From contig JAKAMP010000007.1 of assembly GCA_021812865.1 (NCBI GenBank), positions 1 through 14,915 on the forward strand: a stretch of 14,915 nt of DNA, written 5' to 3'. A program made the translations under genes and the position numbers. Positions 8,821-14,915 of the stretch are shown piece after piece (within the stretch, counting starts at the first letter, position 1; the number at the start of each line of letters is the position of its first letter). This stretch comes from Bacteroidota bacterium. Its GTDB lineage: Bacteria > Bacteroidota > Bacteroidia > Bacteroidales > JAAYUG01. The notes beneath the pieces are model-generated. The model saw only the letters and a program-made list of their open reading frames with translations, was not told the DNA's origin and ran no database searches.

Positions 8821-10164
8821 TCAGTAAATCTTGATGATACGATGGTCGATCAGCACAAAGAGGGTGATCAGCAGGATGGAATAAAATGCCCATAGCCTGA
8901 TGGGAATGTATTTTTCAGGTTTAATCTTGAATTCCACATACACATAGGTGATCATGGCAAATTTCTCCAACAGAAACACGATCACAGTGGCAAGCACTAC
9001 GCCGGTAAGATGGTATACTTTGATCAATGCAAGACTTAGCAAGGTATTGAAGATGATTTCAAGGATGGAAATCACCATTACCGGTTTTGTTTTCTGCAGG
9101 CCAATGAGGATGGTCTGGGGAAACACCAAGCGACTCATAATGAGCAACAGGTATACCATGAAAACGTCGGCTGCAGGCCTGAAGGCTGGATTGAACATAT
9201 GAATGTATATCCAGTTGCTGAAAATCAACAATATTATGGTGATAGGGAAAAGCAGGTTGATGAGCCTTCGAGACCTGTGTCTGATCCGGGCCAGAACAAT
9301 TCTCAGGTCGGGCGAAGTGGAAAACTCAGGCAGCATGGCATTATGTAGGCCGCTGGCAAGCATAACAACCAAGGGAAGTTCCTTTGCACCATACCTAAAC
9401 AGGGCAAACTCCTTCGGCTCAAAATTTAGGGCCACTAGGAAATTGTCTATATATTGCGCAGAACCGCTTAGGAGGGAGCTTACAATGAGCGGAATACCCA
9501 ATTTCATGTGGGATTTGATAAAGGGAATAGAAATTTTAAATTCCGCATATTTTTTAAGCATCGCGATAAGCCAAATAAACCGCAGGATGCTTGCCAGGAT
9601 CAGTCCTCTGAACGCCACATCAATATCATACCCCAGCAAAACCGGCACGGCAATGAGCAGGAGGGTTACCAGGTAAGAAGCTATCCCGTAGAAAAAAACA
9701 TGCCTGGACTGGTTACGCAAAATGTAGATATATTCAATAAGGTTGGTGGGATTGTTCAGAAGAATGTACCACAATACCAGGTTGATATGAGGAATCTCCC
9801 GCATATTCCTGTAAACATACAGGTGGCCTTTGGAAACCTGTCCCAGTATGAAAAGAAAAATGCTGAATCCTAGCAGCAGGAGAAAGGCGTTGAAAATTTC
9901 AGGGGACTTGCGGTCCGGATCGTTCTTTATACCGGGGAAAACATCATTTTTATTATAAATGGACAGGAGCGACTGGATGATCCCTGTTACCCAGAAAAAG
10001 CTTACCAGGTTGGCAATGAACATCATCATCTCAAAATCGCCGATCTGCTTCGTAGATAGCGGGATCTTGGTAAAAATGATGCTGACAATAAGAAATGTAA
10101 GAAACCTCAGAAAATTGATCAGCTGGAGTCCGGAAATATTATTGATATACCTGGATAACCGCAA
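8821..10164 (-). CDS. Oligosaccharide flippase / polysaccharide export membrane protein (MOP superfamily)
   Basis: 447 aa, almost entirely hydrophobic, with about twelve predicted membrane segments (for example 16-32, 46-66, 92-110, 158-178, 188-202) separated by short basic loops, the pattern of Wzx-type flippases that move lipid-linked oligosaccharides across the inner membrane. A basic amphipathic start (LRLSRYINNISGLQLINFLR) and internal GIPLIVSSLLSGSAQYIDNF, a segment similar to the second half-repeat of MOP transporters, support the call. The only usual start codon is TTG 10164: the frame has a stop 11 codons upstream and no ATG until residue 46, which would remove the first membrane helix. 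No glycosyltransferases are nearby, so the cargo cannot be inferred. Confidence 0.82.
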   Translation of the reverse strand: MRLSRYINNISGLQLINFLRFLTFLIVSIIFTKIPLSTKQIGDFEMMMFIANLVSFFWVTGIIQSLLSIYNKNDVFPGIKNDPDRKSPEIFNAFLLLLGFSIFLFILGQVSKGHLYVYRNMREIPHINLVLWYILLNNPTNLIEYIYILRNQSRHVFFYGIASYLVTLLLIAVPVLLGYDIDVAFRGLILASILRFIWLIAMLKKYAEFKISIPFIKSHMKLGIPLIVSSLLSGSAQYIDNFLVALNFEPKEFALFRYGAKELPLVVMLASGLHNAMLPEFSTSPDLRIVLARIRHRSRRLINLLFPITIILLIFSNWIYIHMFNPAFRPAADVFMVYLLLIMSRLVFPQTILIGLQKTKPVMVISILEIIFNTLLSLALIKVYHLTGVVLATVIVFLLEKFAMITYVYVEFKIKPEKYIPIRLWAFYSILLITLFVLIDHRIIKIY

Positions 10165-10225
10165 GATGCTTGTATTGAAAGTATTCTGAAATTTTCGCTA
10201 AGGTAAGGATTTCATTTTGGATTGA

Positions 10226-10256
10226 ATTGGCAAACAAAAAATATTATTTATCTTTG
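10226..10256 (+). promoter_or_regulatory. Promoter of tRNA-His
   Basis: ATTG (10226-10229), 19-base spacer, then TATCTTTG (10249-10256), matching TAnnTTTG exactly and TTTG at three of four positions. It ends 11 bases before the tRNA, so the transcript would start at or just before the mature 5' end. Confidence 0.75.
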
Positions 10257-10267
10257 CAATCCCAAAT

Positions 10268-10342
10268 GGTGAATGTAGCTCAGTAGGTTAGAGCATCAGA
10301 TTGTGGATCTGAGGGTCGCCGGTTCGAGCCCGGTCTTTCACC
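10268..10342 (+). tRNA. tRNA-His (anticodon GTG)
   Basis: Cloverleaf: acceptor GTGAATG (10269-10275) with CTTTCAC (10335-10341), D arm GCTC/GAGC, anticodon stem TCAGA/TCTGA with loop TTGTGGA and anticodon GTG at 10303-10305, T arm GCCGG-TTCGAGC-CCGGT. The extra G at 10268 opposite C73 (10342) is the G-1 identity element of tRNA-His and is gene-encoded. CCA is not encoded (CCT follows). Position 6:67 of the acceptor stem is a T-T mismatch. The unit has its own promoter and terminator. Confidence 0.96.
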
Positions 10343-10347
10343 CCTTC

Positions 10348-10372
10348 AAAACCCGGTTATACCGGGTTTTTT
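10348..10372 (+). terminator. Rho-independent terminator of tRNA-His
   Basis: AAAACCCGGT and ACCGGGTTTT form a perfect 10-bp stem with loop TAT, merging into six Ts (10367-10372). It begins 5 bases after the tRNA. Confidence 0.92.
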
Positions 10373-10596
10373 CTTTGGAGCTCTTTTGTGGTGGTTCATA
10401 ACTTGTAATTTTTATATTCATTTTAACAAGTGGAGAAATTCAAATCTTTGACATTCTTTCCAGCCAAAGGTTTAAACGGGTCTCCTTCTTTCCGTATTGC
10501 CCGGCAACTGTCCTCATTCTGAAAATTATTGAACTTACTTCGCAATTTCTTAGATGTATCTTCTTTATTAAGTATAATAGTACCCTATTGCTTTTA

Positions 10597-10624
10597 ATAA
10601 GAATCATTCCAAATTAATTCTTAT
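10597..10624. repeat. 8-bp inverted repeat upstream of the cytochrome-like operon
   Basis: ATAAGAAT and ATTCTTAT with a 12-base spacer, 5 bases upstream of the candidate -33 element. Position and symmetry would suit a regulator-binding site; AT-richness means chance cannot be excluded. Confidence 0.35.
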
Positions 10625-10629
10625 AACCC

Positions 10630-10662
10630 TTTATGTTTCAAGTATTCAGTAGATTATATTTA
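10630..10662 (+). promoter_or_regulatory. Candidate promoter of the cytochrome-like operon
   Basis: TTTA (10630-10633), 21-base spacer, TATATTTA (10655-10662). Each element differs by one base from TTTG-N19-21-TAnnTTTG. It lies 27 bases before ATG 10690. Confidence 0.4.
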
Positions 10663-10689
10663 CATTAGAGGATAAAATTCAAACTTCCT

Positions 10690-11673
10690 ATGAAGTACAA
10701 AATCTACCTGATGATCCTTTTTCTGCCGGTGATATTTCTGGTGCTGGTGGTGCATGCCTGCAAACATGACCTGCCGTTGGTCGGGATGGATACAGTTTGC
10801 TTTGATTCACAGGTTCTGCCCATCTTCACTTCTAACTGTGCAAAATCCGGTTGCCACAGCAGCGGCGGGGGTGAACGATTGCAGCTTACCGATTACGATC
10901 TTCTCCGGAAAGAGGTCACTCCGTTCCATTCATCACAGAGTCGCCTATACCAGGCTATAACTGCCATCTGGGGCAATCCTATGCCTCCCGATCATGCATT
11001 GTCTGAAGAACAGAGAACCATCATCAGGGTATGGATTGATCAGGGTGCATTGCATACCACCTGCCCGGGCGGAACGGTTATTGTACCGCCATCGTCCGAC
11101 ACCGTACCCTACCTCTGGGCATGCTTTCAACGCGATATACAGCCTGTTCTGAATTCAAGCTGTGCCATCTCCGGTTGTCATGACGCCATTACTCATCAGC
11201 AAGGACTGAACCTCTCCACCTACGCTGCCGCCCGAAGCATTGTCGTTCCAAACTACCCCGGTGAAAGTACGCTGTACCAGGTAATCACAGGCAATGGAGA
11301 AAACATGATGCCCCCTTCCCCATACAATCCTTTGCAGCATTCGCAGATCGACAGCATATACAGTTGGATTTCCCTCGGAGCGCTGAACGCAAACTGCGGT
11401 GATATATGCGATTCCGCCAAGGTTACTTTTGCCGCCAAGGTCTGGCCCATCTTCCAGAACAGTTGCGCCGGATGCCATTCCGGAACTTCCGCCTCCAAAG
11501 GCATTCATATTGAGAATTACAATGACGTGGTCACCCTGGTCAACAACGGACTCCTGGAAAATGTCATTCACCAGGTTTCGCCTTACCCCCTTATGCCTCC
11601 CGGGAATCCGCTATCAACCTGCAGGATCAGGACCATCGAAATCTGGGTTGCGGCCGGAACGCCAAATAACTGA
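10690..11673 (+). CDS. Lipoprotein with three tandem c-type-cytochrome-like domains
   Basis: 327 aa. Signal peptide ends VVHAC, so Cys24 is the probable lipid anchor. Three repeats of about 100 residues each carry a Cys...CysHis motif followed by a Met-Pro-Pro motif, the layout of a heme-attachment site with His and Met ligands. Repeat 1 has CAKSGCH (50-56) and MPP (98-100). Repeat 2 has CAISGCH (158-164) and MPP (207-209). Repeat 3 has canonical CAGCH (259-263) and MPP (302-304). Repeats 1 and 2 are CX4CH, an uncommon spacing. Each repeat also has a Cys before (37, 145, 240) and another near its end (125, 236, 311), suggesting structural disulfides. This pattern is seen in Bacteroidetes proteins annotated as planctomycete-type cytochrome c. 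First gene of a five-gene operon; next gene is 14 bases on. Role in envelope electron transfer is inferred. Confidence 0.82.
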   Translation: MKYKIYLMILFLPVIFLVLVVHACKHDLPLVGMDTVCFDSQVLPIFTSNCAKSGCHSSGGGERLQLTDYDLLRKEVTPFHSSQSRLYQAITAIWGNPMPPDHALSEEQRTIIRVWIDQGALHTTCPGGTVIVPPSSDTVPYLWACFQRDIQPVLNSSCAISGCHDAITHQQGLNLSTYAAARSIVVPNYPGESTLYQVITGNGENMMPPSPYNPLQHSQIDSIYSWISLGALNANCGDICDSAKVTFAAKVWPIFQNSCAGCHSGTSASKGIHIENYNDVVTLVNNGLLENVIHQVSPYPLMPPGNPLSTCRIRTIEIWVAAGTPNN

Positions 11674-11687
11674 TAAACCCTTCCGTC

Positions 11688-12059
11688 ATGAAAATATTGA
11701 AGATTTCCCTTTTTACGCTGATCACTTCTGTTGCCATTCTGCCGGCCTGTTATTACGACAATGAGGAACGACTGTATCCGAGCCTGAACAACGCCTGCGA
11801 TACCACCAACGTGACGTATTCGGGATTTGTAAGATCATTTCTCGACGGGTACTGCATATCCTGCCACTCCAATTCTACGGCATCAGGAAGCATAAAACTG
11901 CAGGACTATACGGATGTTGCAGCCAATGCAGACCTCACGCTGAAGGCCCTGAACGGCGACGGTGTCCCGCTTATGCCCATGGGGTCGAGCAGTAAGCTCG
12001 ATGCCTGCAAAATAACTTCCTTCGCCATCTGGATCAAAAAAGGAAAACTTAATAACTAA
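11688..12059 (+). CDS. Monoheme c-type cytochrome-like lipoprotein
   Basis: 123 aa. Lipobox LPAC with Cys21. The mature part is a single domain closely similar to the third repeat of the preceding protein: Cys37 before the domain (NNACDTTNV), CISCH heme motif at 56-60, MPMG at 96-99 supplying a possible Met ligand, Cys107 (LDACKITSFAIW) and the same ending style (GKLNN here, GTPNN there). This suggests it arose by duplication of that repeat. A small soluble-type cytochrome tethered to a membrane would suit a role as electron shuttle or as a partner of the three-domain protein. It starts 14 bases after the first gene and ends 11 bases before the DUF5777 gene. Confidence 0.82.
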   Translation: MKILKISLFTLITSVAILPACYYDNEERLYPSLNNACDTTNVTYSGFVRSFLDGYCISCHSNSTASGSIKLQDYTDVAANADLTLKALNGDGVPLMPMGSSSKLDACKITSFAIWIKKGKLNN

Positions 12060-12070
12060 TCTTACCCTGT

Positions 12071-12955
12071 ATGAAGGTCAAACATTTTACCCTTCTTCTG
12101 ATCATCAATTTGCTGGCAGCAATAGTCACCGCACAGGATATTGATAGCCTACTGGACAGCCAGATGAATACCTCAACCGATTACACCACGGCTACTTTCA
12201 AGTCCACCCGCATCATGAACGGGCATTCCATTGAACGGATGCCCACCGGGCAGCTCGACTTCAGGATTTGTCACCGGTTTGGCCGTCTGAATAGCGGCGC
12301 ATATAATCTCTGGGGCCTTGATGAAGCCAATATGCATCTCAGCTTTGAATATGGCATTACGAACTGGGTCATGGCAGGTATCGGCAGAGGCACGTATGAA
12401 AAGGCATTCGACGGATTCCTCAAATTCAGCATCCTGCGGCAGTCCACGGGTGCCATCAACATGCCGGTATCGGTTTCTTATTTTACATCCTTGTATGTGA
12501 ATACCCTCAAGTGGTTGAATCCCGAACGTACCAACTATTTCAGTTCCAGGCTGTCGTATGTTCACCAAATCCTCCTGGCCCGGAAATTCAGCGAAAGCCT
12601 TTCGCTCCAGGTAAGTCCAACCTTCATTCACAGAAATCTCGTGGCTTCGGAACTCGACCCGAACGACCTGTACAGCATAGGCCTGGGCGGAAGAATCAAG
12701 CTTTCACACCATATATCCTTGAATGCTGAATATTTCTATGTGATCCATCCTCCCCGCTATTCGCCCTCCATCAAAACATATAACCCGTTGGCCATAGGGG
12801 TCGATATTGAAACCGGAGGTCATGTATTCCAGCTTATGTTTACCAATTCCCTGGCCATGACCGAAAAAGGCTTTATCGGAGAAACCACCGGAAGCTGGCT
12901 CAAAAGAGATATTCACTTCGGATTCAACCTTTCCCGTGTTTTTATGTTAAAATAA
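12071..12955 (+). CDS. DUF5777 family outer-membrane beta-barrel protein
   Basis: 294 aa. Signal peptide to about residue 21 (AIVTAQD). The family signature is clear: ATFKSTRIMNGHSIERMPTG near residue 41, then LDFRICHRFGRLN, YGITNWVMAGIGRGTYEKAFDG, SRLSYVHQILLARKFSE, and the end DIETGGHVFQLMFTNS followed by DIHFGFNLSRVF. Alternating hydrophobic strands and an aromatic-rich C-terminal strand support an outer-membrane barrel. No biochemical function is established for DUF5777 as far as I know. Its place between heme-motif lipoproteins and YceI suggests that it anchors or admits a partner of the redox proteins; that is inference. Confidence 0.85.
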   Translation: MKVKHFTLLLIINLLAAIVTAQDIDSLLDSQMNTSTDYTTATFKSTRIMNGHSIERMPTGQLDFRICHRFGRLNSGAYNLWGLDEANMHLSFEYGITNWVMAGIGRGTYEKAFDGFLKFSILRQSTGAINMPVSVSYFTSLYVNTLKWLNPERTNYFSSRLSYVHQILLARKFSESLSLQVSPTFIHRNLVASELDPNDLYSIGLGGRIKLSHHISLNAEYFYVIHPPRYSPSIKTYNPLAIGVDIETGGHVFQLMFTNSLAMTEKGFIGETTGSWLKRDIHFGFNLSRVFMLK

Positions 12956-12976
12956 TACAACCAATCATTATCCATT

Positions 12977-13531
12977 ATGAAAAGATTTTTTTTCATGGTT
13001 TTGGCTCTCTGTTCATTGACGGCATTGCAGGCCCAGGACAGGTTCATGACCCGGAACGGACACATCCGTTTTTACTCTCACACTCCCATGGAAGATATCG
13101 ATGCCAACAATAACCAGGTGGGCAGCATTATCGATATGAAAACTGGGGAAATCGTGGTCAGTGCGCTGAATAAATCATTCGAGTTCAGCCGTGCGCTGAT
13201 GCAGGAACATTTCAATGAAAATTACATGGAATCCGATCAATACCCTAAATCGGCTTTTAAAGGGACCATAACTAACCTGCAGGATGTGAATATAAAGAAG
13301 GATGGTACATACCCGGTGGATGTGAAGGGAGATCTTACTATCCACGGGGTAACCAAGGCAGTGCTTACCAAAGGTACCCTGGAAGTGAAAGCAGGCAAGA
13401 TCAATGCCGTTTCGAAATTCAATGTGGCGCCCGAAGATTATAATATCACCATTCCCTCGTTGGTACGGGAAAAAATTGCTAAAACCATGGAAATTACAGT
13501 GGACCTCAGTTATGAACCTTATACCAAGTAA
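12977..13531 (+). CDS. YceI family periplasmic protein
   Basis: 184 aa. Signal peptide cleaved near LQAQ-D (about residue 20). The mature protein fits the YceI lipocalin-like beta-barrel: FMTRNGHIRFYSHTPMEDID, IVVSALNKSFEFSRALMQEHFNENYM, ESDQYPKSAFKGTI, LTIHGVTKAV and a closing FNVAPEDYNITIP. YceI-fold proteins bind isoprenoid-type hydrophobic ligands such as polyprenyl or ubiquinone-like molecules in characterised cases. In an operon with cytochrome-like lipoproteins, binding of a quinone or isoprenoid in the periplasm is an attractive guess but not shown. It starts 21 bases after DUF5777 and ends 5 bases before the OB-fold gene. Confidence 0.93.
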   Translation: MKRFFFMVLALCSLTALQAQDRFMTRNGHIRFYSHTPMEDIDANNNQVGSIIDMKTGEIVVSALNKSFEFSRALMQEHFNENYMESDQYPKSAFKGTITNLQDVNIKKDGTYPVDVKGDLTIHGVTKAVLTKGTLEVKAGKINAVSKFNVAPEDYNITIPSLVREKIAKTMEITVDLSYEPYTK

Positions 13532-13536
13532 AAACT

Positions 13537-13953
13537 ATGAAAAGAAAGTATTTCATACTGATCTTCTTGTTTATCGTACTTTGTGGCGCTGGGGTGGGAT
13601 TTTACCTTTTTAATAAACCCAGTCCGCATGCCTCATCGAAAAAGCCCGACTACACCCTTTCCACAGCCGAACTGGCAAAGGCTTTTGAAACCAACGAAAC
13701 CCAGGCAAACAAGACCTATTCAGGAAAGGTAATCCAGGTATCCGGCAAGGTTACCGACCTGATCACAGATAAGCAGGGTCTTGTGACCATTCAGATAGAA
13801 GGTACGCCCGGTTCATCGGTTAGCTGTATATTTGAAAAAGATCCCGGACAACTGATCAGCAAAGGCGATAGCATAACCCTGAAGGGTTTTTGTGCCGGTT
13901 TTGATGATCTATTTGGAGAGGTGAAGATGCACAGCTGCGGATTAATTAAGTAA
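13537..13953 (+). CDS. Membrane-anchored OB-fold (tRNA_anti-like) protein
   Basis: 138 aa. One N-terminal membrane segment (about 5-25, YFILIFLFIVLCGAGVGFYL) serves as signal anchor, followed by a short linker and an OB-fold domain: TAELAKAFETNETQANKTYS, GKVIQVSGKVTDL, IQIEGTPGSSVSCIF, and KGDSITLKGFCAGF. This is the tRNA_anti-like family of Bacteroidetes; despite the name, the membrane anchor argues for an extracytoplasmic location and there is no evidence of RNA binding. Three Cys lie in the mature part (in VSCIF, GFCAGF, HSCGL), allowing a disulfide or metal site. Last gene of the operon; a strong terminator begins 23 bases after its stop. Confidence 0.82.
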   Translation: MKRKYFILIFLFIVLCGAGVGFYLFNKPSPHASSKKPDYTLSTAELAKAFETNETQANKTYSGKVIQVSGKVTDLITDKQGLVTIQIEGTPGSSVSCIFEKDPGQLISKGDSITLKGFCAGFDDLFGEVKMHSCGLIK

Positions 13954-13976
13954 TTCATTCGTGCTAAACATGGCTG

Positions 13977-14001
13977 AACCCGGATGCGTCATCCGGGTTT
14001 T
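13977..14001 (+). terminator. Rho-independent terminator of the cytochrome-like operon
   Basis: AACCCGGATG and CATCCGGGTT form a perfect 10-bp stem with loop CGT, ending in TTTT. It is the first such structure after 10690, which supports transcription of the five genes as one unit. Confidence 0.9.
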
Positions 14002-14039
14002 CCATTTCGAAAAGAACCTCTCAGACTTATTAAAACAGA

Positions 14040-14065
14040 AGAGGGCCGGTGATTACCGGCCCTCT
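14040..14065 (-). terminator. Hairpin, probable terminator of kup (possibly bidirectional)
   Basis: AGAGGGCCGGT and ACCGGCCCTCT form a perfect 11-bp GC-rich stem with loop GATT. On the minus strand it is followed by TCTGTTTTAAT, a short T-run; on the plus strand by GTTTACC. It is about 195 bases past the kup stop, which is far, so it may also back up the plus-strand terminator. Confidence 0.6.
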
Positions 14066-14082
14066 GTTTACCAAACCTGATT

Positions 14083-14134
14083 TACTAACTAAACCTAAAA
14101 CTAAACTATGATAAAAGAACGTGCTGTTGTCTAA
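14083..14134 (+). other. CTAAA-rich repeat followed by an eight-codon ORF
   Basis: Bases 14083-14107 are built from repeated CTAA/CTAAA(A)C units and lead directly into ATG 14108 with the frame MIKERAVV then TAA. Such A/C-rich stretches commonly precede start codons of TonB-dependent receptor genes in Bacteroidetes, so this may be the leftover leader and start of a lost gene, or a leader peptide. Bases 14135-14259 show nothing else I can support. Confidence 0.35.
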
Positions 14135-14259
14135 ATAAAAACAACAAACATGCCACAAATATCAAAGTGATCATTATCAGAAATATCACACAAAATGCTT
14201 GTAAATGGTAGAAAAAGAAATGACCGGTTTTAGAAAAAGATTGTCCGGATACGAACAAT

Positions 14260-14915
14260 TTACTTGGATCGCTTCAACCGTTTATAATACTTCTGGGTGA
14301 TGGTGAGGGGAACTTTCTCAACCAGTACATTGCTGGTATCGAGCCCAAGCGCCATGGTTTCGCTGATTCCAAAATGCCGGATCATTTCATATAAAGTGAG
14401 AACAAATTTCTCAAGGGCGGAATAGTCATAATCATAATTGATTACCCGGTCGATAAGTACAAACTGGACGTCCCCCTGGACCTTGTGTTTCCTCAATGAC
14501 TCATATCGGCTGGTCATGTCAATCTCATTATTCTTTACCATCTCATCCACCACCTGCTTAAAATACAAGTTAATCTTGGGTTCTATTTTGAAGCCTAGCC
14601 TGAAATCCACCTTGATCACTTTCCCTGGTATGAAATGGGTTATTTCGTAAGTGAAAACATCGGGCTCATCGAGAATGTCGACATGCAGGAACCAATATAC
14701 ATCGGCCCGTTTAGCCTGTTTGTTGATAATAGAATAAATGATCTTCGACTCTACTTCAGCGCAGTAATTGGCCTTGGAAATATATACTAGGTGGGTGGCA
14801 AATTTTGCAACAGACTGATCTTTCGACAGGTCGTTCAGTATGGGTAGAAAATCGTTGATCTCGAGGAAACGAAGGAACCTGTTTTTAATTTTTCTACCAT
14901 TGTACCAGGCATACA
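14260..14915 (-). CDS. kup: KUP family potassium uptake protein, C-terminal part
   Basis: 217 residues are in the window and the gene continues beyond its right edge; the GTG at 14619 is internal, since the frame is open to base 14915. The sequence is the hydrophilic cytoplasmic tail of a KUP/HAK/KT proton-potassium symporter: FLPILNDLSKDQSVAKFATHL, YWFLHVDILDEPDVFTYEI, VIKVDFRLGFKIEPKINLYF, EIDMTSRYESLRKH, FVLIDRVINYDYD and the ending LGLDTSNVLVEKVPL. The membrane part, which transports potassium, lies outside. The tail is complete and ends with the basic KRLKRSK. Its neighbour is the convergent cytochrome-like operon, separated by about 300 bases with two hairpins. Confidence 0.93.
   Translation of the reverse strand, partial: YAWYNGRKIKNRFLRFLEINDFLPILNDLSKDQSVAKFATHLVYISKANYCAEVESKIIYSIINKQAKRADVYWFLHVDILDEPDVFTYEITHFIPGKVIKVDFRLGFKIEPKINLYFKQVVDEMVKNNEIDMTSRYESLRKHKVQGDVQFVLIDRVINYDYDYSALEKFVLTLYEMIRHFGISETMALGLDTSNVLVEKVPLTITQKYYKRLKRSK

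Larger units (their letters stand above)
10373..10689. other. AT-rich intergenic region without a convincing gene
   Basis: About 317 bases. I see no gene I would call. The minus strand holds a 55-codon ATG frame (10607 down to 10440, MILIKSNRVLLYLIKKIHLR...) and, in another frame, about 50 open codons ending FKPLAGKNVKDLNFSTC; they overlap, so at most one could be real and both may be chance. ATAAGAAT (10597-10604) and ATTCTTAT (10617-10624) are an 8-bp inverted repeat with a 12-base spacer, located just upstream of the probable promoter of the cytochrome operon. Confidence 0.4.

Noticed and set aside
1..14915. CRISPR array, insertion sequence, integrase or phage genes
   Set aside because: I saw no regularly spaced repeats, transposase or integrase motifs, or target-site duplications anywhere in the window.

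Overview
The window looks like chromosomal DNA of a Bacteroidota bacterium (Bacteroidales/Marinilabiliales-like; no finer assignment is possible from sequence alone). Support comes from the Bacteroidetes-type bifunctional GlmU-like protein, a DUF5777 beta-barrel protein, a KUP transporter whose tail matches Bacteroidetes versions, near absence of Shine-Dalgarno sites (lon excepted), and promoters of the Bacteroidetes form TTTG-N19-TAnnTTTG.

Layout. (1) Bases 1-2663, plus strand: the 3' part of an HExxH metallopeptidase-like gene, then a lipoprotein ADP-ribosylglycohydrolase with a C-terminal binding-type domain. (2) Bases about 2757-3208: a decayed plus-strand gene whose reading frame is broken by at least two single-base losses. 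(3) Bases 3213-10164, minus strand: in transcription order an oligosaccharide flippase, a GNAT-family protein, type B ribosomal protein L31 with a clear promoter and terminator, a GlmU-like nucleotidyltransferase/acetyltransferase, and Lon protease. (4) Bases 10226-10372: a compact tRNA-His unit with promoter and terminator. (5) Bases 10373-10689: AT-rich non-coding DNA ending in a probable promoter. (6) Bases 10690-13953, plus strand: five tightly spaced genes for exported proteins: a lipoprotein with three c-type-cytochrome-like domains, a one-domain lipoprotein of the same kind, a DUF5777 beta-barrel, a YceI-family protein and a membrane-anchored OB-fold protein, closed by a strong terminator. 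(7) Bases 13954-14259: two hairpins and a CTAAA-rich repeat with a tiny ORF. (8) Bases 14260-14915, minus strand: the C-terminal end of a KUP potassium transporter.

The most interesting unit is the cytochrome-like/DUF5777/YceI/OB-fold operon. All five products carry export or membrane signals, and the order (lipoproteins with heme-type motifs, then an outer-membrane barrel, then a lipocalin-like carrier fold) suggests one cell-envelope redox or electron-transfer module. That function is inference. Two of its four heme-type motifs are CX4CH rather than CXXCH, so even the heme content is unproven.
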